From assembly GCA_023383815.1 (NCBI GenBank), contig JAHDYG010000001.1, positions 124,001 through 188,000 on the forward strand: DNA of 64,000 nucleotides, given 5' to 3'. Positions 19,096-29,746 of this stretch are shown here, piece after piece. Below the pieces are notes generated by a model. It was not told where the DNA came from, did no database searches, and saw nothing but the letters and a program-made list of their open reading frames with translations. The position numbers were made by a program, and so were the translations under genes. The DNA is from Rhodocyclaceae bacterium. Its GTDB lineage: Bacteria; Pseudomonadota; Gammaproteobacteria; Burkholderiales; Rhodocyclaceae. Each line of letters begins with the position of its first letter. The stretch's first letter is position 1.

Positions 19096-19629
19096 TCAGG
19101 CGATGAGATCCGCCACGACGGTCGCGAGATCGGGATAGATACGCGTGTGCGCGGGCAGATCGGGGTCCTCCCGCGTCCTTCGCCCCTTTCCGGTCAGCAC
19201 CAGATAAGGCTCGCAGCCGACGGAAATGCCCGCCTGCAGATCGCGCAGGCTGTCGCCCACCGCGGGGACCCCGGCCAGATCCACATTGAAGCGCTCGGCG
19301 ATCTGCTCGAACATGCCGGACTTCGGTTTGCGGCAGTTACAGGTCGAATCGGCCGCGTGCGGACAGAAGAAGATCGCATCGATGCGTCCACCGACCAGCC
19401 CGAGCGACTTGATCATCTTGTCGTGTATCGCGTTCAGCGTATCCATGCCGAACAGCCCACGGCCGATGCCGGACTGGTTGGTGGCAACGACCACGCGCCA
19501 GCCCCACTGGTTCAGGCGTGCGATCGCTTCGAGCGACCCGTCGATCGGCCGCCATTCTTCGGGTGACTTGATGTACTGATCCGAGTCGTGATTGATGACC
19601 CCGTCACGGTCGAGAATGATGAGCTTCAT
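19096..19629 (-). CDS. gmhB: D-glycero-beta-D-manno-heptose-1,7-bisphosphate 7-phosphatase GmhB
   Basis: GmhB removes the 7-phosphate during ADP-heptose synthesis for the LPS inner core. It is a 177-residue HAD phosphatase: nucleophile motif LDRDGVIN, motif II ATNQSGIGRG, the zinc loop with CPHA and CNCRKP cysteines, and motif IV VGDSLRDLQA. The start is ATG 19629, 53 bases downstream of glyS in the same direction. Confidence 0.95.
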   Translation of the reverse strand: MKLIILDRDGVINHDSDQYIKSPEEWRPIDGSLEAIARLNQWGWRVVVATNQSGIGRGLFGMDTLNAIHDKMIKSLGLVGGRIDAIFFCPHAADSTCNCRKPKSGMFEQIAERFNVDLAGVPAVGDSLRDLQAGISVGCEPYLVLTGKGRRTREDPDLPAHTRIYPDLATVVADLIA

Positions 19630-19682
19630 CGGCGTGTGCTCCCGGATTTTCCTTCTTCATGCACCGCGCGGCACGGATCCGC

Positions 19683-21776
19683 TCAAACCGGCGACAGCCG
19701 GGATAGATCCGCGACCTGGTTCATCAGACCGGCCAGCTGAGTCAGCAGGGCGAGCCGGTTCCTGCGCGTCAATGGTTCGTCGGCCATCACCATGACCTGG
19801 TCGAAGAAGCCATCGACGGCCGTACGCAAGCCCGCCAGCACGCGAAGCGCCTCGGTGTAGTCTTCGTTCCCGACATGCGCACGCACCAGCGGGGCAATCT
19901 CGATCACTTGGTGGAACAGCGCTTTCTCGGCCTCTTCCTGCAGCAGCGTGACGTCCGGCTCGGCCACTTCGGCCTCGGCCTTGCGCAGGATATTCACGAT
20001 ACGCTTGTTGGCCGCCGCCAAGGCTGCTGCTTCGGGCAATTCACGGAAGAGGCGCACTGCTTCAAGCCGGGCTGGAACCAGATCGACACGCATCGGACGC
20101 AGCGCGAGCACTGCATCCACCACGTCGACCGCATGCCCGGCCTCACGCAAAGTGTTGCGCAGGCGCTCGAAGAGGAAATCGAGGAGATGGGTCCGAGAAT
20201 CGGAGGAACCCAGCATGCCGGACGGGAAGCCCCCCGCGGCTTCATCCACCAGTGCACCCAGATCGAGGGGCAGCGGCGTCTCCATCACGATCCGCAGCAC
20301 GCCCAGGGCGGCACGCCGCAGTCCGAACGGATCCTTGTCTCCGGTCGGGAGCTGTCCGATGCCGAAAAACCCGGTCAGTGCATCGAGCTTGTCCGCCAAT
20401 GCCGCCGCACAGGCGATGTTGCCGGCCGGCAGGGCGTCACCCGCGAATCTCGGCTGGTAGTGCGCCGCGACCGCATCGGCCACCACTGCACTCGTGCCAT
20501 CGTGCAAGGCGTAGTAGCGCCCCATGACGCCTTGCAGTTCCGGAAACTCGCCAACCATGTCGGTCACGAGGTCCGCCTTCGCCAGACGCCCTGCCTGGCG
20601 CGCCGCTTCGACATCGGCATTCAGGCGGTGCGCGATCGCCGCGCAGAGGCGCTCCAGCCGCTCGACCCGTTCGAGCTGGCTGCCAAGCTGGTTGTGGTAG
20701 ACCACCTTCGCAAGCCTGGGAAGCCGGCTCGCAAGCGGCTGCTTGCGGTCCTGCTCGAAGAAGAAGCGCGCATCGGCCAGGCGGGGACGGACCACCCGCT
20801 GGTTGCCGGTGATGATCCGCGACGGGTCGGCGACCCGCATGTTCGATACGATGAGAAAGCGGTTGAGCAGCCGGCCCTCGCCGTCGAACAACGGAAAGTA
20901 CTTCTGGTTCGCGCGCATCGTCAGGATCAGGCATTCCTGCGGCACAGCAAGAAACTCGGCTTCGAATTCGCCGACATAGACCGTCGGGTGTTCGACCAGC
21001 GCCGTCACTTCATCGAGCAGGTCGGCGTACTGATCGAGGCTCGCGCCTTCGGTCCGGGCCGCTTCGAGCAGCTGGCGTTCAATGTCGGCACGCCGCTCGG
21101 CAAATTCGGGGATCACCTTGCCCTCGGCAAGGAGGGTCGGCTCGTAGGCCTCGGCGCTCGCAAGGCTCAGCTCGCCACGGCTCATGAAACGGTGGCCCAT
21201 CGTGATGCGTCCGGAATCGAGTCCCAGCACCCGTCCCGGCACCACGCGCGAACCGTGGAGCATCACCAGGCGGTGCACCGGTCGCACGAACTGGACTTCG
21301 CTCGCGCCCCAGCGCATCAGCTTCGGAATCGGCAAGGCCCTGACCGCCTCCTGGACGATCTCCGCCAGTACCTCGTCGAGCATGGCGCCATGCTCGAGGC
21401 GGTTGTGGAACAGCGTCTCGGCCTTTCCGTCCATGCGCCTTTCGAATCCCGCGATCGCTTCGGGGGCGATCCCGCGCGCCTGCATCTTCTTCAGCAAAGC
21501 AACGGTCGGCTGGCCGGCGGCATCGAGTGCGACCTGCACCGGCATGATCTTCTCGCTCACTTCGCGGTCAGGCGCCTGCTCGCGCACGCCGCCAATCGTG
21601 ACACCGAGCCGGCGCGGCGATGCGAACACCTTGCGATCAGTCGCGCCCTCGATGAGGCCGCGCTGTTGCAGGCCCTCGACGATCCGTTCCGCAAAGGCTG
21701 CGCTCAGACGCGGCAGCGCCTTGGGGGGAAGTTCCTCGGTCAGCAGTTCGACGAGCAGCATTGCAGCCGGCATCAT
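19683..21776 (-). CDS. glyS: Glycyl-tRNA synthetase beta subunit GlyS
   Basis: GlyS is the tRNA-binding beta subunit of the heterotetrameric glycyl-tRNA synthetase. It has 697 residues, normal length, beginning [15 protein letters not shown]. Domains are the B3/B4-like N-terminal part, an HD-like region and the C-terminal anticodon-binding DALR domain (with [19 protein letters not shown] near the end). The first ATG overlaps the glyQ stop as ATGA. Tandem ATGs at 21776 and 21773 follow a GGAGG, and the second has the better spacing. Confidence 0.96.
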   Translation of the reverse strand: MMPAAMLLVELLTEELPPKALPRLSAAFAERIVEGLQQRGLIEGATDRKVFASPRRLGVTIGGVREQAPDREVSEKIMPVQVALDAAGQPTVALLKKMQARGIAPEAIAGFERRMDGKAETLFHNRLEHGAMLDEVLAEIVQEAVRALPIPKLMRWGASEVQFVRPVHRLVMLHGSRVVPGRVLGLDSGRITMGHRFMSRGELSLASAEAYEPTLLAEGKVIPEFAERRADIERQLLEAARTEGASLDQYADLLDEVTALVEHPTVYVGEFEAEFLAVPQECLILTMRANQKYFPLFDGEGRLLNRFLIVSNMRVADPSRIITGNQRVVRPRLADARFFFEQDRKQPLASRLPRLAKVVYHNQLGSQLERVERLERLCAAIAHRLNADVEAARQAGRLAKADLVTDMVGEFPELQGVMGRYYALHDGTSAVVADAVAAHYQPRFAGDALPAGNIACAAALADKLDALTGFFGIGQLPTGDKDPFGLRRAALGVLRIVMETPLPLDLGALVDEAAGGFPSGMLGSSDSRTHLLDFLFERLRNTLREAGHAVDVVDAVLALRPMRVDLVPARLEAVRLFRELPEAAALAAANKRIVNILRKAEAEVAEPDVTLLQEEAEKALFHQVIEIAPLVRAHVGNEDYTEALRVLAGLRTAVDGFFDQVMVMADEPLTRRNRLALLTQLAGLMNQVADLSRLSPV

Positions 21777-22693
21777 GCAACCTCCGTATTCAGCGTTCGC
21801 GCAAGCAACGGAAAACCCAGCGCCTCGCGGGACGCGAGATAGGCCTGGGCGACTCCGCGCGAAAGCGTGCGGATCCGGCCGATGTAGGCCGCTCGCTCGG
21901 TCACCGAAATGGCGCCGCGCGCGTCGAGCAGGTTGAAGCTATGGCCCGCCTTGAGCACCATCTCGTAGGCCGGCAGCGGCAGGCCGGCTTCGGTCAGGCG
22001 GCGCGCCTCGGCTTCGTAGTTGCCGAAGAGCGAGAACAGGAAATCCACGTTCGAGTGTTCGAAGTTGTACCTCGATTGCTCGACTTCGTTCTGGTGATAG
22101 ACATCCCCATAGGTCACGCGGCTGCCGTCCGGATAGACGGTCCACAGCAGGTCATAGACGTTCTCGACCCCCTGCAGGTACATCGCCAGGCGTTCGATCC
22201 CATAGGTGATCTCGCCCAGCACCGGCTTGCAGTCGAGCCCGCCGACCTGCTGGAAGTAGGTGAATTGCGTCACCTCCATGCCGTCGAGCCACACCTCCCA
22301 ACCCAGCCCCCAGGCACCCAGCGTGGGGTTCTCCCAGTCATCCTCGACGAAACGGATGTCGTGCACCATCGGATCGATGCCGAGCGCCCGCAGCGAGTCG
22401 AGGTAAAGATCCTGGATGTTCGCGGGTGAGGGTTTCAGCGCCACCTGGTACTGGTAGTAGTGCTGCAACCGGTTCGGATTCTCGCCATAGCGTCCGTCCT
22501 TCGGCCGGCGCGAAGGTTGAACGTAGGCCGCGTTCCACGGCTCCGGACCGATCGCGCGCAGGCAGGTCGCGGTATGGGAGGTTCCCGCCCCGACTTCGAG
22601 GTCGATGGGCTGGAGCAGCACGCAGCCGCGCTCGCCCCAGTATTGCTGCAGCGTCTGGATGATCTGCTGGAAGGTCGGAATGATCTTGGACAT
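21773..22693 (-). CDS. glyQ: Glycyl-tRNA synthetase alpha subunit GlyQ
   Basis: GlyQ is the catalytic class II alpha subunit of glycyl-tRNA synthetase. It has 306 residues starting [18 protein letters not shown] at ATG 22693; the open frame begins seven codons earlier. Class II motifs are recognisable in [19 protein letters not shown] and the ATP-binding [14 protein letters not shown] segment. It overlaps glyS by four bases and follows lnt by 45 bases. Confidence 0.96.
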   Translation of the reverse strand: MSKIIPTFQQIIQTLQQYWGERGCVLLQPIDLEVGAGTSHTATCLRAIGPEPWNAAYVQPSRRPKDGRYGENPNRLQHYYQYQVALKPSPANIQDLYLDSLRALGIDPMVHDIRFVEDDWENPTLGAWGLGWEVWLDGMEVTQFTYFQQVGGLDCKPVLGEITYGIERLAMYLQGVENVYDLLWTVYPDGSRVTYGDVYHQNEVEQSRYNFEHSNVDFLFSLFGNYEAEARRLTEAGLPLPAYEMVLKAGHSFNLLDARGAISVTERAAYIGRIRTLSRGVAQAYLASREALGFPLLARTLNTEVA

Positions 22694-22738
22694 GGCCCCT
22701 GATGGCGACGGCACGCACTACACACAAAGATGCGGATT

Positions 22739-24310
22739 TTACTGGCTTTCGGCGTCGCGGTCGAAGTCACGGCACGGATGCGTGCCCGCATGCTCCCGCA
22801 AGATCGCGCGATCCTTGCGACGGGCGTTCATTGCGCAGGTCCCGACGATCAGGACGGCCAGCATGCCCGCGAGTCCGTCGCCCCAGCGCGCGTACGGGGT
22901 CAGCCCTTCATGACCCCGCACCGTGACCTGCAGCACGCCACGCTCGAACGCTGGCAAGACCGCTTCGACCTGCCCATCCGGAAGGACCAGCGCAGTCATT
23001 CCGGTGTTGGTCGCGCGCAACATCGGCCGCCCGGTCTCGAGTGCGCGCATGCGTGCGATCTGCAGGTGCTGAGGCTGCGCGATCGAGTCCCCGTACCACG
23101 CAAGGTTCGAGAGGTTGAGCATCAGGGTCGCTTCGGGAAGCGTGCGCAGCAGTTCGCGCCCGAAAAGGTCCTCGTAGCAGATGTTGACCGCAATCCGCTG
23201 CCCGGCCAGCTCCATCGGACGCTGATCGGAACGCCCCGGACTCTGGTCCGACATCGGGATGTTTGCCAGGCGATAGAACCACCCGAAGAGCGGCGGGGAG
23301 AATTCCCCGAACGGCACGAGATGCTGCTTCGCGTAGTGCTGGGGCGCGGACGCGCCGAAGCTCATCGCGGCGTTGTAGATGCGCCCCTCTTCATCGCGCC
23401 TGAACACTCCGACGACAAGATCTGCGCTGCGCTCGCGCGCCCGGCTGGAAAGCCCATCCAGATAGCTGCGCGGCACATTCTCGACGAGCAGCGGCAAGGT
23501 CGTTTCAGGCAGCACAACGAGATCGGCCTCAGCGACGTCGGACAGTTCCGCGTTGATCGTCAGCGATCGCGCGAGATGCTCGGGTTCCCACTTGAGATCC
23601 TGTTCGATGCTGGTCTGAACCAGCGCAACCCTGACTGGATCTCCGAACGGCTGCGACCATGAAGCGCCATGCAGCCACTGGCCGCCCACCCCCAGCAACA
23701 GCACCGTGACGGCCGGCAAGCGCCAGCCACCCGGCGCGCGCCAGGCCGTCAAACCCAGGATCGCCGAACCCAGGGCGACGAGCCCGCCCAGGCCATAGAT
23801 CCCCAGGACGGGAGCAAACCCGGCCAATGGACTGGGCGGGGTCTGGGAGTACCCGATCGCGAGCCAGGGAAACCCGGTAAACAACCAGCCGCGCAGCAAC
23901 TCCCCGAGCACCCAGCAGGCGGCGAAAAGTGCCGCGGACAGCAGGCCGGATCGCCGGCGAAGCCAGGCGTATGCGGCGCAGGCCAGCGCTGGAAACAGGG
24001 CCAGATAGGCGCAGAAAAGCACGATCGCAAGCGCCGCCAGCGGCATCGGAACACCGCCGTACCGGTTCAACGCCACATAGAGCCAGGACACCCCGGCGAC
24101 AAAGGCGCCAAGCCCCCACCCGAACCCGGCCACGAATCCCCACCGGGCTGCCGGTGCGCGCTCGATCAGCGCCACGAGCACCGCCAGGCTCAGGAACGCG
24201 ATGGGAAACCAGCCGAAGGGTTCGAACGCGAGAACCGACGACATGCCGGCGAGCATCGCCACACCGGCCAGCCGCCCCCCCTTCAGCATGGCCTGCGGCG
24301 ACCCCGGCAT
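22739..24310 (-). CDS. lnt: Apolipoprotein N-acyltransferase Lnt
   Basis: Lnt adds the third acyl chain to lipoproteins at the periplasmic face of the inner membrane. The product has about 523 residues: six or seven N-terminal membrane helices, then a nitrilase-fold domain with the catalytic Glu in VVLPETTLPLL, Lys in YAKQHLVPFGEF and Cys in VNICYEDLFG, and a final transmembrane helix (LAGMLAVLIVGTCAM). The start is uncertain. ATG 24310 follows the corC stop by 22 bases, and ATG 24289 gives 516 residues; neither has a clear Shine-Dalgarno. A longer frame to 24415 would overlap corC. Confidence 0.94.
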   Translation of the reverse strand: MPGSPQAMLKGGRLAGVAMLAGMSSVLAFEPFGWFPIAFLSLAVLVALIERAPAARWGFVAGFGWGLGAFVAGVSWLYVALNRYGGVPMPLAALAIVLFCAYLALFPALACAAYAWLRRRSGLLSAALFAACWVLGELLRGWLFTGFPWLAIGYSQTPPSPLAGFAPVLGIYGLGGLVALGSAILGLTAWRAPGGWRLPAVTVLLLGVGGQWLHGASWSQPFGDPVRVALVQTSIEQDLKWEPEHLARSLTINAELSDVAEADLVVLPETTLPLLVENVPRSYLDGLSSRARERSADLVVGVFRRDEEGRIYNAAMSFGASAPQHYAKQHLVPFGEFSPPLFGWFYRLANIPMSDQSPGRSDQRPMELAGQRIAVNICYEDLFGRELLRTLPEATLMLNLSNLAWYGDSIAQPQHLQIARMRALETGRPMLRATNTGMTALVLPDGQVEAVLPAFERGVLQVTVRGHEGLTPYARWGDGLAGMLAVLIVGTCAMNARRKDRAILREHAGTHPCRDFDRDAESQ

Positions 24311-24332
24311 TCTGGCGGAGTGCTCCGCGACA

Positions 24333-25190
24333 TCAGCCTGGCTCCGAGGATTCCGGTGTCTCGTGTCTGCGCGCAGGTTCGACGAGCAGGGTATGTACCC
24401 GGCGACTGTCTGCACGCATGACCTGGATCTTCATTCCTTCCAGAACGATCGACTCACCACGCTTGGGAAGCCGGCCAAGGTGACGGATCACCAGCCCCCC
24501 GACCGTGTCGACTTCCTCGTCGCTGAATGAGGTCGAGAAGGCTTCGTTGAAATCCGCAATCTCGGTCGTCGCCTTGACCCGGTAACGCCCGTTGTGATCG
24601 AGGCGGATACTGTCACCCGCCTCGTCGAAATCGTACTCGTCCTCGATGTCGCCGACGATCTGCTCCAGAACGTCCTCGATCGTCACCAGCCCGGCGACCC
24701 CACCGTACTCATCAACGACGATCGCCATGTGGTTGCGACTCACCCGGAACTCGCGCAGCAGCACGTTCAGACGCTTTGATTCAGGCACGAAGACCGCGGG
24801 CCGGAGCATGTCACGCAGGTCGAACTCCCGTCCGGCGTAATAGCGGAGCAGATCCTTCGCGAGAAAGATGCCCAGCACGTCATCCTTGTTCTCGCCCACC
24901 GCAGGGAAACGCGAGTGGGCGGTATCGACGACGAACTCGGCGATCCGGTCGATCGGATCGTCGATATGGATGCAGTCCATCTGCGCGCGCGGAATCATGA
25001 TCTCGCGCACCTGCATGTCGGTCATCTGCAGGGCGCCTTCCATGATCGTCAGCGCATCGGCATCGATCAGGTTTCGGTCGCAGGCGGCGCGCAAGCGCGC
25101 CAGCAGGTCCTCGCGATCTTCCGGCTCCCGTGACAGGATGGCCGAAAGGCGTTCGAACAACGTGGGTCGGTTACCCGTGGAACTGTCCAT
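24333..25190 (-). CDS. corC: CBS/CorC_HlyC-domain protein (YbeX/CorC)
   Basis: The 285-residue protein is cytosolic, with two CBS motifs (about 65-185; IMIPRAQMDCI, HSRFPAVGENKDDVLGI, MAIVVDEYGGVAGLVTIEDVLEQIVGDIEDE) and a C-terminal transporter-associated CorC_HlyC domain (about 200-275). It is called CorC for a role with magnesium/cobalt efflux; newer work ties YbeX to ribosome metabolism. It stands in the conserved phoH-ybeY-ybeX-lnt order, with a 72-base gap from ybeY. Confidence 0.93.
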   Translation of the reverse strand: MDSSTGNRPTLFERLSAILSREPEDREDLLARLRAACDRNLIDADALTIMEGALQMTDMQVREIMIPRAQMDCIHIDDPIDRIAEFVVDTAHSRFPAVGENKDDVLGIFLAKDLLRYYAGREFDLRDMLRPAVFVPESKRLNVLLREFRVSRNHMAIVVDEYGGVAGLVTIEDVLEQIVGDIEDEYDFDEAGDSIRLDHNGRYRVKATTEIADFNEAFSTSFSDEEVDTVGGLVIRHLGRLPKRGESIVLEGMKIQVMRADSRRVHTLLVEPARRHETPESSEPG

Positions 25191-25262
25191 GTAGGAAGGA
25201 AGGTGAAGAGCCAGGACTTGGGAACCGACCGGGATCCCAAGTCCTCGCCCTTCGGCCGTTAC

Positions 25263-25736
25263 TCACACGTACGGATCATCGAAGCCCAATGTTGCAAGAA
25301 TTCGGGTTTCGAGCGCCTCCATGACCTTAGCATCGCCAGGCGCTTCATGGTCGAAACCCTGAAGGTGCAGCATACCATGCACCACCATGTGCGCGAAGTG
25401 TGCCGGCGCATCCTTGCCCTGCTCGGTCGCCTCGCGCAGCACGACCGGCACGCACAGAACGATGTCGCCCCGGACCTTCGGTGCACAGGCCTGGCCGGGG
25501 GCCGGCGGCGCCTCGCTGACGAAGCTCAGGACGTTCGTCGCATAGTCCTTGCCGCGATAAATGCGATTCAGTTCGCGCCCCTCTTCCTCACCGACGAGCC
25601 GGATCGTCACCTCGGCGCGCGGTCCGATCAGCGCCGCGCGCGCCCAGCGGCGAAGCAGCCGTCGCTTCGGGCTTGCCTTGCGCTCGACATCCGGAAGCGC
25701 CTTCTGGACCATCAGCGCAGCCTGGTCACGGCTCAC
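25263..25736 (-). CDS. ybeY: Endoribonuclease YbeY (rRNA maturation factor)
   Basis: YbeY is a zinc-dependent endoribonuclease needed for 16S rRNA 3'-end maturation and ribosome quality control. It has 157 residues with the metal motif [11 protein letters not shown] and the conserved Arg of [16 protein letters not shown]. The start is GTG 25736, preceded by a strong GGAGGGG; it overlaps the phoH-like gene by 11 bases. An N-terminal extension of some 25 basic residues is seen relative to the shortest family members. Confidence 0.94.
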   Translation of the reverse strand: MSRDQAALMVQKALPDVERKASPKRRLLRRWARAALIGPRAEVTIRLVGEEEGRELNRIYRGKDYATNVLSFVSEAPPAPGQACAPKVRGDIVLCVPVVLREATEQGKDAPAHFAHMVVHGMLHLQGFDHEAPGDAKVMEALETRILATLGFDDPYV

Positions 25737-26709
25737 GAGACCCCTCCTCGCGCTCGGCCCGGGTCGCTTCCCGGTCGTAGGCCTCGACGATGCGCGCGAC
25801 CAGCGGATGGCGCACGACGTCCTCGCGACCGAACTCGGTCACCGCGATGCCGCGCACCGCTGCGAGAATGCGTCGCGCTTCGAGCAGCCCGCTGCGCTGC
25901 CCTCGCGGCAGGTCGATCTGGGTCAGATCGCCCGTGACCACGGCCTTTGCACCGATCCCGATCCGTGTCAGGAACATCTTCATCTGCTCGGGTGTGGTGT
26001 TTTGCGCCTCATCGAGAATGATGAAGGCATGGTTCAGGGTGCGGCCACGCATGAAGGCGAGCGGCGCGATCTCGATCCCCCCGCGCTCGAAGAGCTTCGC
26101 CACCCGGTCGAACCCCATCAGGTCGTAGAGCGCATCGTAGAGCGGGCGCAGGTAGGGATCGACCTTCTGCGCAAGATCCCCGGGCAGGAAACCGAGCCGC
26201 TCACCCGCCTCGACCGCAGGCCTGGTGAGAATGATCCGCTCCACCAGCTCGCGCTCGAATGCATCGACCGCGCTGGCAACCGCAAGGTAGGTTTTGCCGG
26301 TGCCCGCAGGGCCAATGCCGAAGGTGATGTCGTGCGACTGGATGTTCGTGAGGTACTCGACCTGTCGCGGCGTGCGCCCGTGCAATTCGCTCTTGCGCGT
26401 GAGCAGGGTCGGCGCACTCCCCGGCGCGGGTTGTCGCGCCGGGGAAAGATTCGCGACTTCGACCAACCCAAGCTGGATATCGTCGACACTCAGGTGGCTG
26501 CCGGCACGCTCGTAGAAACCGCGCAGCGCCTTCGCTGCGAGCTGCATCCCCGCGCCCTGCCCCGTCAGTTTGAAGCGCTCGCCGCGGCGCGTGATGCTGA
26601 CATCGAAGGCCGATTCGATCTGGCGCAGGTTCTCGTCGAGCGCACCGCACAGGTTCGCGAGCCGGCAATTGTCGACGGGCTCGAAGATGACTTCGGTGGA
26701 ACGCGCCAT
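25726..26709 (-). CDS. ybeZ: PhoH-like ATPase (YbeZ)
   Basis: A 327-residue PhoH-family protein; family members bind ATP and RNA and act with YbeY. The N-terminal part (about 1-75) is KH-like, and the ATPase core has Walker [12 protein letters not shown] and Walker [15 protein letters not shown] with the downstream [10 protein letters not shown] sensor. The ATG at 26709 abuts the miaB stop (26710). Conserved order miaB-ybeZ-ybeY-ybeX-lnt supports the name. Confidence 0.94.
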   Translation of the reverse strand: MARSTEVIFEPVDNCRLANLCGALDENLRQIESAFDVSITRRGERFKLTGQGAGMQLAAKALRGFYERAGSHLSVDDIQLGLVEVANLSPARQPAPGSAPTLLTRKSELHGRTPRQVEYLTNIQSHDITFGIGPAGTGKTYLAVASAVDAFERELVERIILTRPAVEAGERLGFLPGDLAQKVDPYLRPLYDALYDLMGFDRVAKLFERGGIEIAPLAFMRGRTLNHAFIILDEAQNTTPEQMKMFLTRIGIGAKAVVTGDLTQIDLPRGQRSGLLEARRILAAVRGIAVTEFGREDVVRHPLVARIVEAYDREATRAEREEGSREP

Positions 26710-28047
26710 TCAGGACTCCCGCACCACGATCTCGCCACGCAGGCTGTGCGGCAGCGCCTGCGTGATCCGCACATCGACGAACTGGCCTATCAGGCGCGGA
26801 TTCGCCGCGAAATTCACGACCCGGTTGTTCTCGGTCCGACCAGCAAGCTCACCCGGATCCTTGCGCGAAGTGCCTTCAACGAGTATGCGCTCGGTGTGGC
26901 CGACCATCGAACGGCTGATCTCCATCGCCTGCTCTTCCAGACGCTTCTGCAAGCGCGCCAGCCAGCGCAGCTTGGTCTCCTGCGGCACCGGATCCTCCAG
27001 ATCGGACGCCGGCGTTCCGGGACGCGGGCTGTACACAAAGCTGAATGAGAAGTCGAAACCGACCTCGTCGATGAGCTTCATGGTCTTCTCGAAATCCTCT
27101 TCGGTCTCGCCCGGAAAACCAACGATGAAATCGGACGACAACGACAGGTCCGGACGCGCCGCACGCAGCTTGCGCACGACCGACTTGTATTCGAGCACCG
27201 AATAGCCGCGCTTCATCGCCGCCAACACCCGGTCCGAACCCGACTGAACCGGCAAATGCAGATGTCCGACGAGTTTCGGGATCTTCTCGTAGGCATCGAA
27301 CACCCGCTGCGTCATCTCGCGTGGATGCGAAGTGGTGTAGCGCAACCGCTCGACGCCAGGAATCTCGGCCACGCATTCGAGCAGGAACGCAAAGTCGCCC
27401 TGCTCCGCGCCATCGCGGGTCAGCACACCGCGCCAGGCATTCACGTTCTGCCCCAGCAGGGTGATCTCCTTGACACCCTGCGCCGCAAGCCCCGCAACCT
27501 CGGCGAGCACATCGTCGAGCGGACGCGACACCTCTTCGCCACGCGTATAGGGCACGACGCAGAACGTGCAGTACTTCGAGCACCCCTCCATGATCGAGAC
27601 GAAGGCACTCGCCCCCTCCACGCGCGCCGGCGGCATGCGGTCGAACTTCTCGATCTCGGGAAACGAGATATCCACCTGCGAGCGCCCGCTCGCACGGCGC
27701 GCCTCGATCAGTTCGGGCAGTCGATGGAGCGTCTGGGGGCCGAACACGAGATCGACATACGGCGCACGCGCCACGATCGCATCGCCCTCCTGGCTCGCAA
27801 CGCACCCGCCCACCCCGATGATGAGTCCCGGTTTTGCCTGCTTCAGGTGCTTGACCCGCCCCAGGTCGTGAAACACTTTCTCCTGCGCCTTCTCGCGTAC
27901 CGAACAGGTGTTGAACAGAATGACGTCGGCCTCTTCCGGATCCTCCGTCCGCACCACCTCATCGACCGTACCGAGCACATCGGCCATCTTCGCGGAGTCG
28001 TACTCGTTCATCTGGCATCCGAAGGTCCGGATGTAGAGTTTCTTCAT
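26710..28047 (-). CDS. miaB: tRNA-2-methylthio-N6-dimethylallyladenosine synthase MiaB
   Basis: MiaB is a radical-SAM methylthiotransferase that modifies A37 of tRNAs reading UNN codons. It has 445 residues in three domains: UPF0004 with cluster cysteines in [18 protein letters not shown] and GGCVAS; the radical-SAM core with [16 protein letters not shown] (CxxxCxxC); and a C-terminal TRAM domain ([20 protein letters not shown]). It starts the minus-strand block, 59 bases from the divergent tRNA gene. Confidence 0.97.
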   Translation of the reverse strand: MKKLYIRTFGCQMNEYDSAKMADVLGTVDEVVRTEDPEEADVILFNTCSVREKAQEKVFHDLGRVKHLKQAKPGLIIGVGGCVASQEGDAIVARAPYVDLVFGPQTLHRLPELIEARRASGRSQVDISFPEIEKFDRMPPARVEGASAFVSIMEGCSKYCTFCVVPYTRGEEVSRPLDDVLAEVAGLAAQGVKEITLLGQNVNAWRGVLTRDGAEQGDFAFLLECVAEIPGVERLRYTTSHPREMTQRVFDAYEKIPKLVGHLHLPVQSGSDRVLAAMKRGYSVLEYKSVVRKLRAARPDLSLSSDFIVGFPGETEEDFEKTMKLIDEVGFDFSFSFVYSPRPGTPASDLEDPVPQETKLRWLARLQKRLEEQAMEISRSMVGHTERILVEGTSRKDPGELAGRTENNRVVNFAANPRLIGQFVDVRITQALPHSLRGEIVVRES

Positions 28048-28106
28048 TCGCTGCAGCTCTCTTGTTGACGCAAACTTCCTCGAACCGCTATATTAGCAGG
28101 CTTGTC

Positions 28107-28183
28107 GGTGATGTAGCTCAGACGGTTAGAGCGACGGATTCATAACCCGTAGGTCGGCAGTTCGATTCTGCCCATCACCACCA
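28107..28183 (+). tRNA. tRNA with CAU anticodon, elongator Met type (CCA encoded)
   Basis: A 77-base cloverleaf: acceptor GGTGATG / CATCACC, D stem GCTC/GAGC, anticodon loop TTCATAA with CAT at 28141-28143, T stem GGCAG/CTGCC around TTCGATT, discriminator A at 28180 and encoded CCA. Pairing is complete except the top of the anticodon stem (A31 opposite C39). It lacks the three G-C pairs of initiator tRNA. Ile2 (lysidine-modified CAU) cannot be excluded by eye. A terminator follows 12 bases downstream. Confidence 0.95.
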
Positions 28184-28194
28184 GAGATTCGAGA

Positions 28195-28230
28195 AGCCGC
28201 CAGCCTGAAAGGGTTGGCGGCTTTTTCTTT
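28195..28230 (+). terminator. Rho-independent terminator after the tRNA
   Basis: Stem AGCCGCCAGCC with its complement GGTTGGCGGCT (one G-T pair), loop about TGAAAG, then CTTTTTCTTT. The 143 bases from 28231 to the chrA stop hold nothing I can name. Confidence 0.85.
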
Positions 28231-28373
28231 GCCATTCGGCCGCCAGGTGCTTCACAGAGGTGGGGCACAACGGGCAACCACCTGAAACGGTCCCGACATG
28301 GCACGATATTTTACTTCCGTCGGTGCGTTCCACCACGGCGACTCCAGGCAGCGCTGCCGACCGTGAGAACACC

Positions 28374-29579
28374 TCATGCCTGGAGCACCCAGCCGCCCAG
28401 ACCACAGCCCACAACCACAAGCCATGAAGGCAGCCTCCAGAACACCAGCGCGACAAGCGCGAGGAGCGCCAGGGCAAAGTCCTTTGCGTCAAGCAGGGCG
28501 CTGGTCGACACCGGATGGTAGAGCGCTGCGAGGAGCAAGCCCACGACGGCGGCATTGATCCCGGACAGCGCATCACGCATCCGCAGGTTGGTGCGCACAC
28601 GCTCCCAAACCGGCAACGCGCCGGCCACGAGCAGGAAGGATGGGGCGAAGATCGCGACCAGGCAGAGCGCCCCACCGGTCCAGCCGGTGACTTCGCCTTG
28701 TGCAGAGGCGCCGAGAAAGGCGGCGAACGTGAAGAGCGGCCCCGGTACGGCCTGTGCCGCTCCGTAGCCGGCAAGAAACGTATCGTTGCCGACCCACCCG
28801 GCCGGGACCACCTCGGCCTGCAAGAGGGGCAGCACGACGTGACCGCCGCCGAACACCAGCGAGCCCGCGCGGTAGAAGGCATCCACCATCCGCCACGCCT
28901 GCCCGGAAGACGCTTCGGCCCAGAACGGCAGCCCGGCAAGCAGGATGAAGAACAGGATCAGCCACCGAACCCCGGCACGCGCGCCGATCGGGACGGCGAA
29001 CGTGTCCTGCGGCCGTAGCCCGGGTATTTCAGATCGCGGTAAGGCCAGACCGGCAACACCTGCGAGCACAATCACGCCAACCTGCATCCAGGCCGAAGGA
29101 AGAAGGAGAACGAGACAGGCCGAAAGCGCCATGATCATGACACGAGCCGCATCCGGGCAAAGCGTACGCGCCATGCCCCAGACGGCCTGAGCGACGACGG
29201 CGACGGCGACCACCTTGAGCCCATGCAGCACTCCGGCCGGCAGAGCATCCCCGAATTCGGTCAATCCGAGTGCAAACACGATCAGAAGCAAGGCGGATGG
29301 AAGCGTGAAACCTACCCAGGCAGCGAGAGCCCCGGCGTAACCCGCTCGGGACAGCCCCAGGGCCATCCCCACCTGGCTGCTTGCCGGCCCAGGCAGGAAC
29401 TGGCACAGCGCAACCAGATCGGCATAGCTTCGCTCGTTCAACCAGCGGCGCCGGACGACGAATTCGTCGCGAAAATATCCGAGATGCGCCACCGGCCCGC
29501 CAAACGAGGTCAGACCCAGTCTCAGGAAGACGAGGAACACGGACCAGGGGCTGCGATCTTCGGATACGGAATCCGTCAT
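28374..29579 (-). CDS. chrA: Chromate transporter family protein ChrA
   Basis: A two-domain (long-chain) CHR family protein, a predicted chromate/sulfate exporter of the inner membrane. From ATG 29579 it has 401 residues with two homologous halves: the first has FLRLGLTSFGGPVAHLGYFR and FLPGPASSQVGMALG, the second AGSLVFGGGHVVLPLLQ and AAQAVPGPLFTFAAFLG. About ten membrane segments are seen. The open frame reaches 29636, but family N termini start near the chosen Met. No chrB regulator is adjacent. Many CHR proteins are of untested substrate. Confidence 0.9.
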   Translation of the reverse strand: MTDSVSEDRSPWSVFLVFLRLGLTSFGGPVAHLGYFRDEFVVRRRWLNERSYADLVALCQFLPGPASSQVGMALGLSRAGYAGALAAWVGFTLPSALLLIVFALGLTEFGDALPAGVLHGLKVVAVAVVAQAVWGMARTLCPDAARVMIMALSACLVLLLPSAWMQVGVIVLAGVAGLALPRSEIPGLRPQDTFAVPIGARAGVRWLILFFILLAGLPFWAEASSGQAWRMVDAFYRAGSLVFGGGHVVLPLLQAEVVPAGWVGNDTFLAGYGAAQAVPGPLFTFAAFLGASAQGEVTGWTGGALCLVAIFAPSFLLVAGALPVWERVRTNLRMRDALSGINAAVVGLLLAALYHPVSTSALLDAKDFALALLALVALVFWRLPSWLVVVGCGLGGWVLQA

Positions 29580-29746
29580 GGGCCGACCACAAGAAAGACG
29601 GTTCGCAACGTGTCCGGCAATGATAGCCGGAAGCAAACGAGCAGCGCCCGATCACGGCACTCCTTGATTTCACGGCCTGCTTCGCAACGAACCGGCCGAG
29701 ACGGCATAATCGGGGGAGCGTACTGCAAGCGACTGGAGGACACCCC

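Noticed and set aside
19875-21842. A 655-codon plus-strand frame opposite glyS
   Set aside because: Antisense shadow of glyS; composition is Arg/His/Gln-rich with no domain.
28107-28373. tRNA 3' end as an integration site
   Set aside because: No integrase gene and no repeat of the tRNA end is visible nearby; the gap holds only the terminator.
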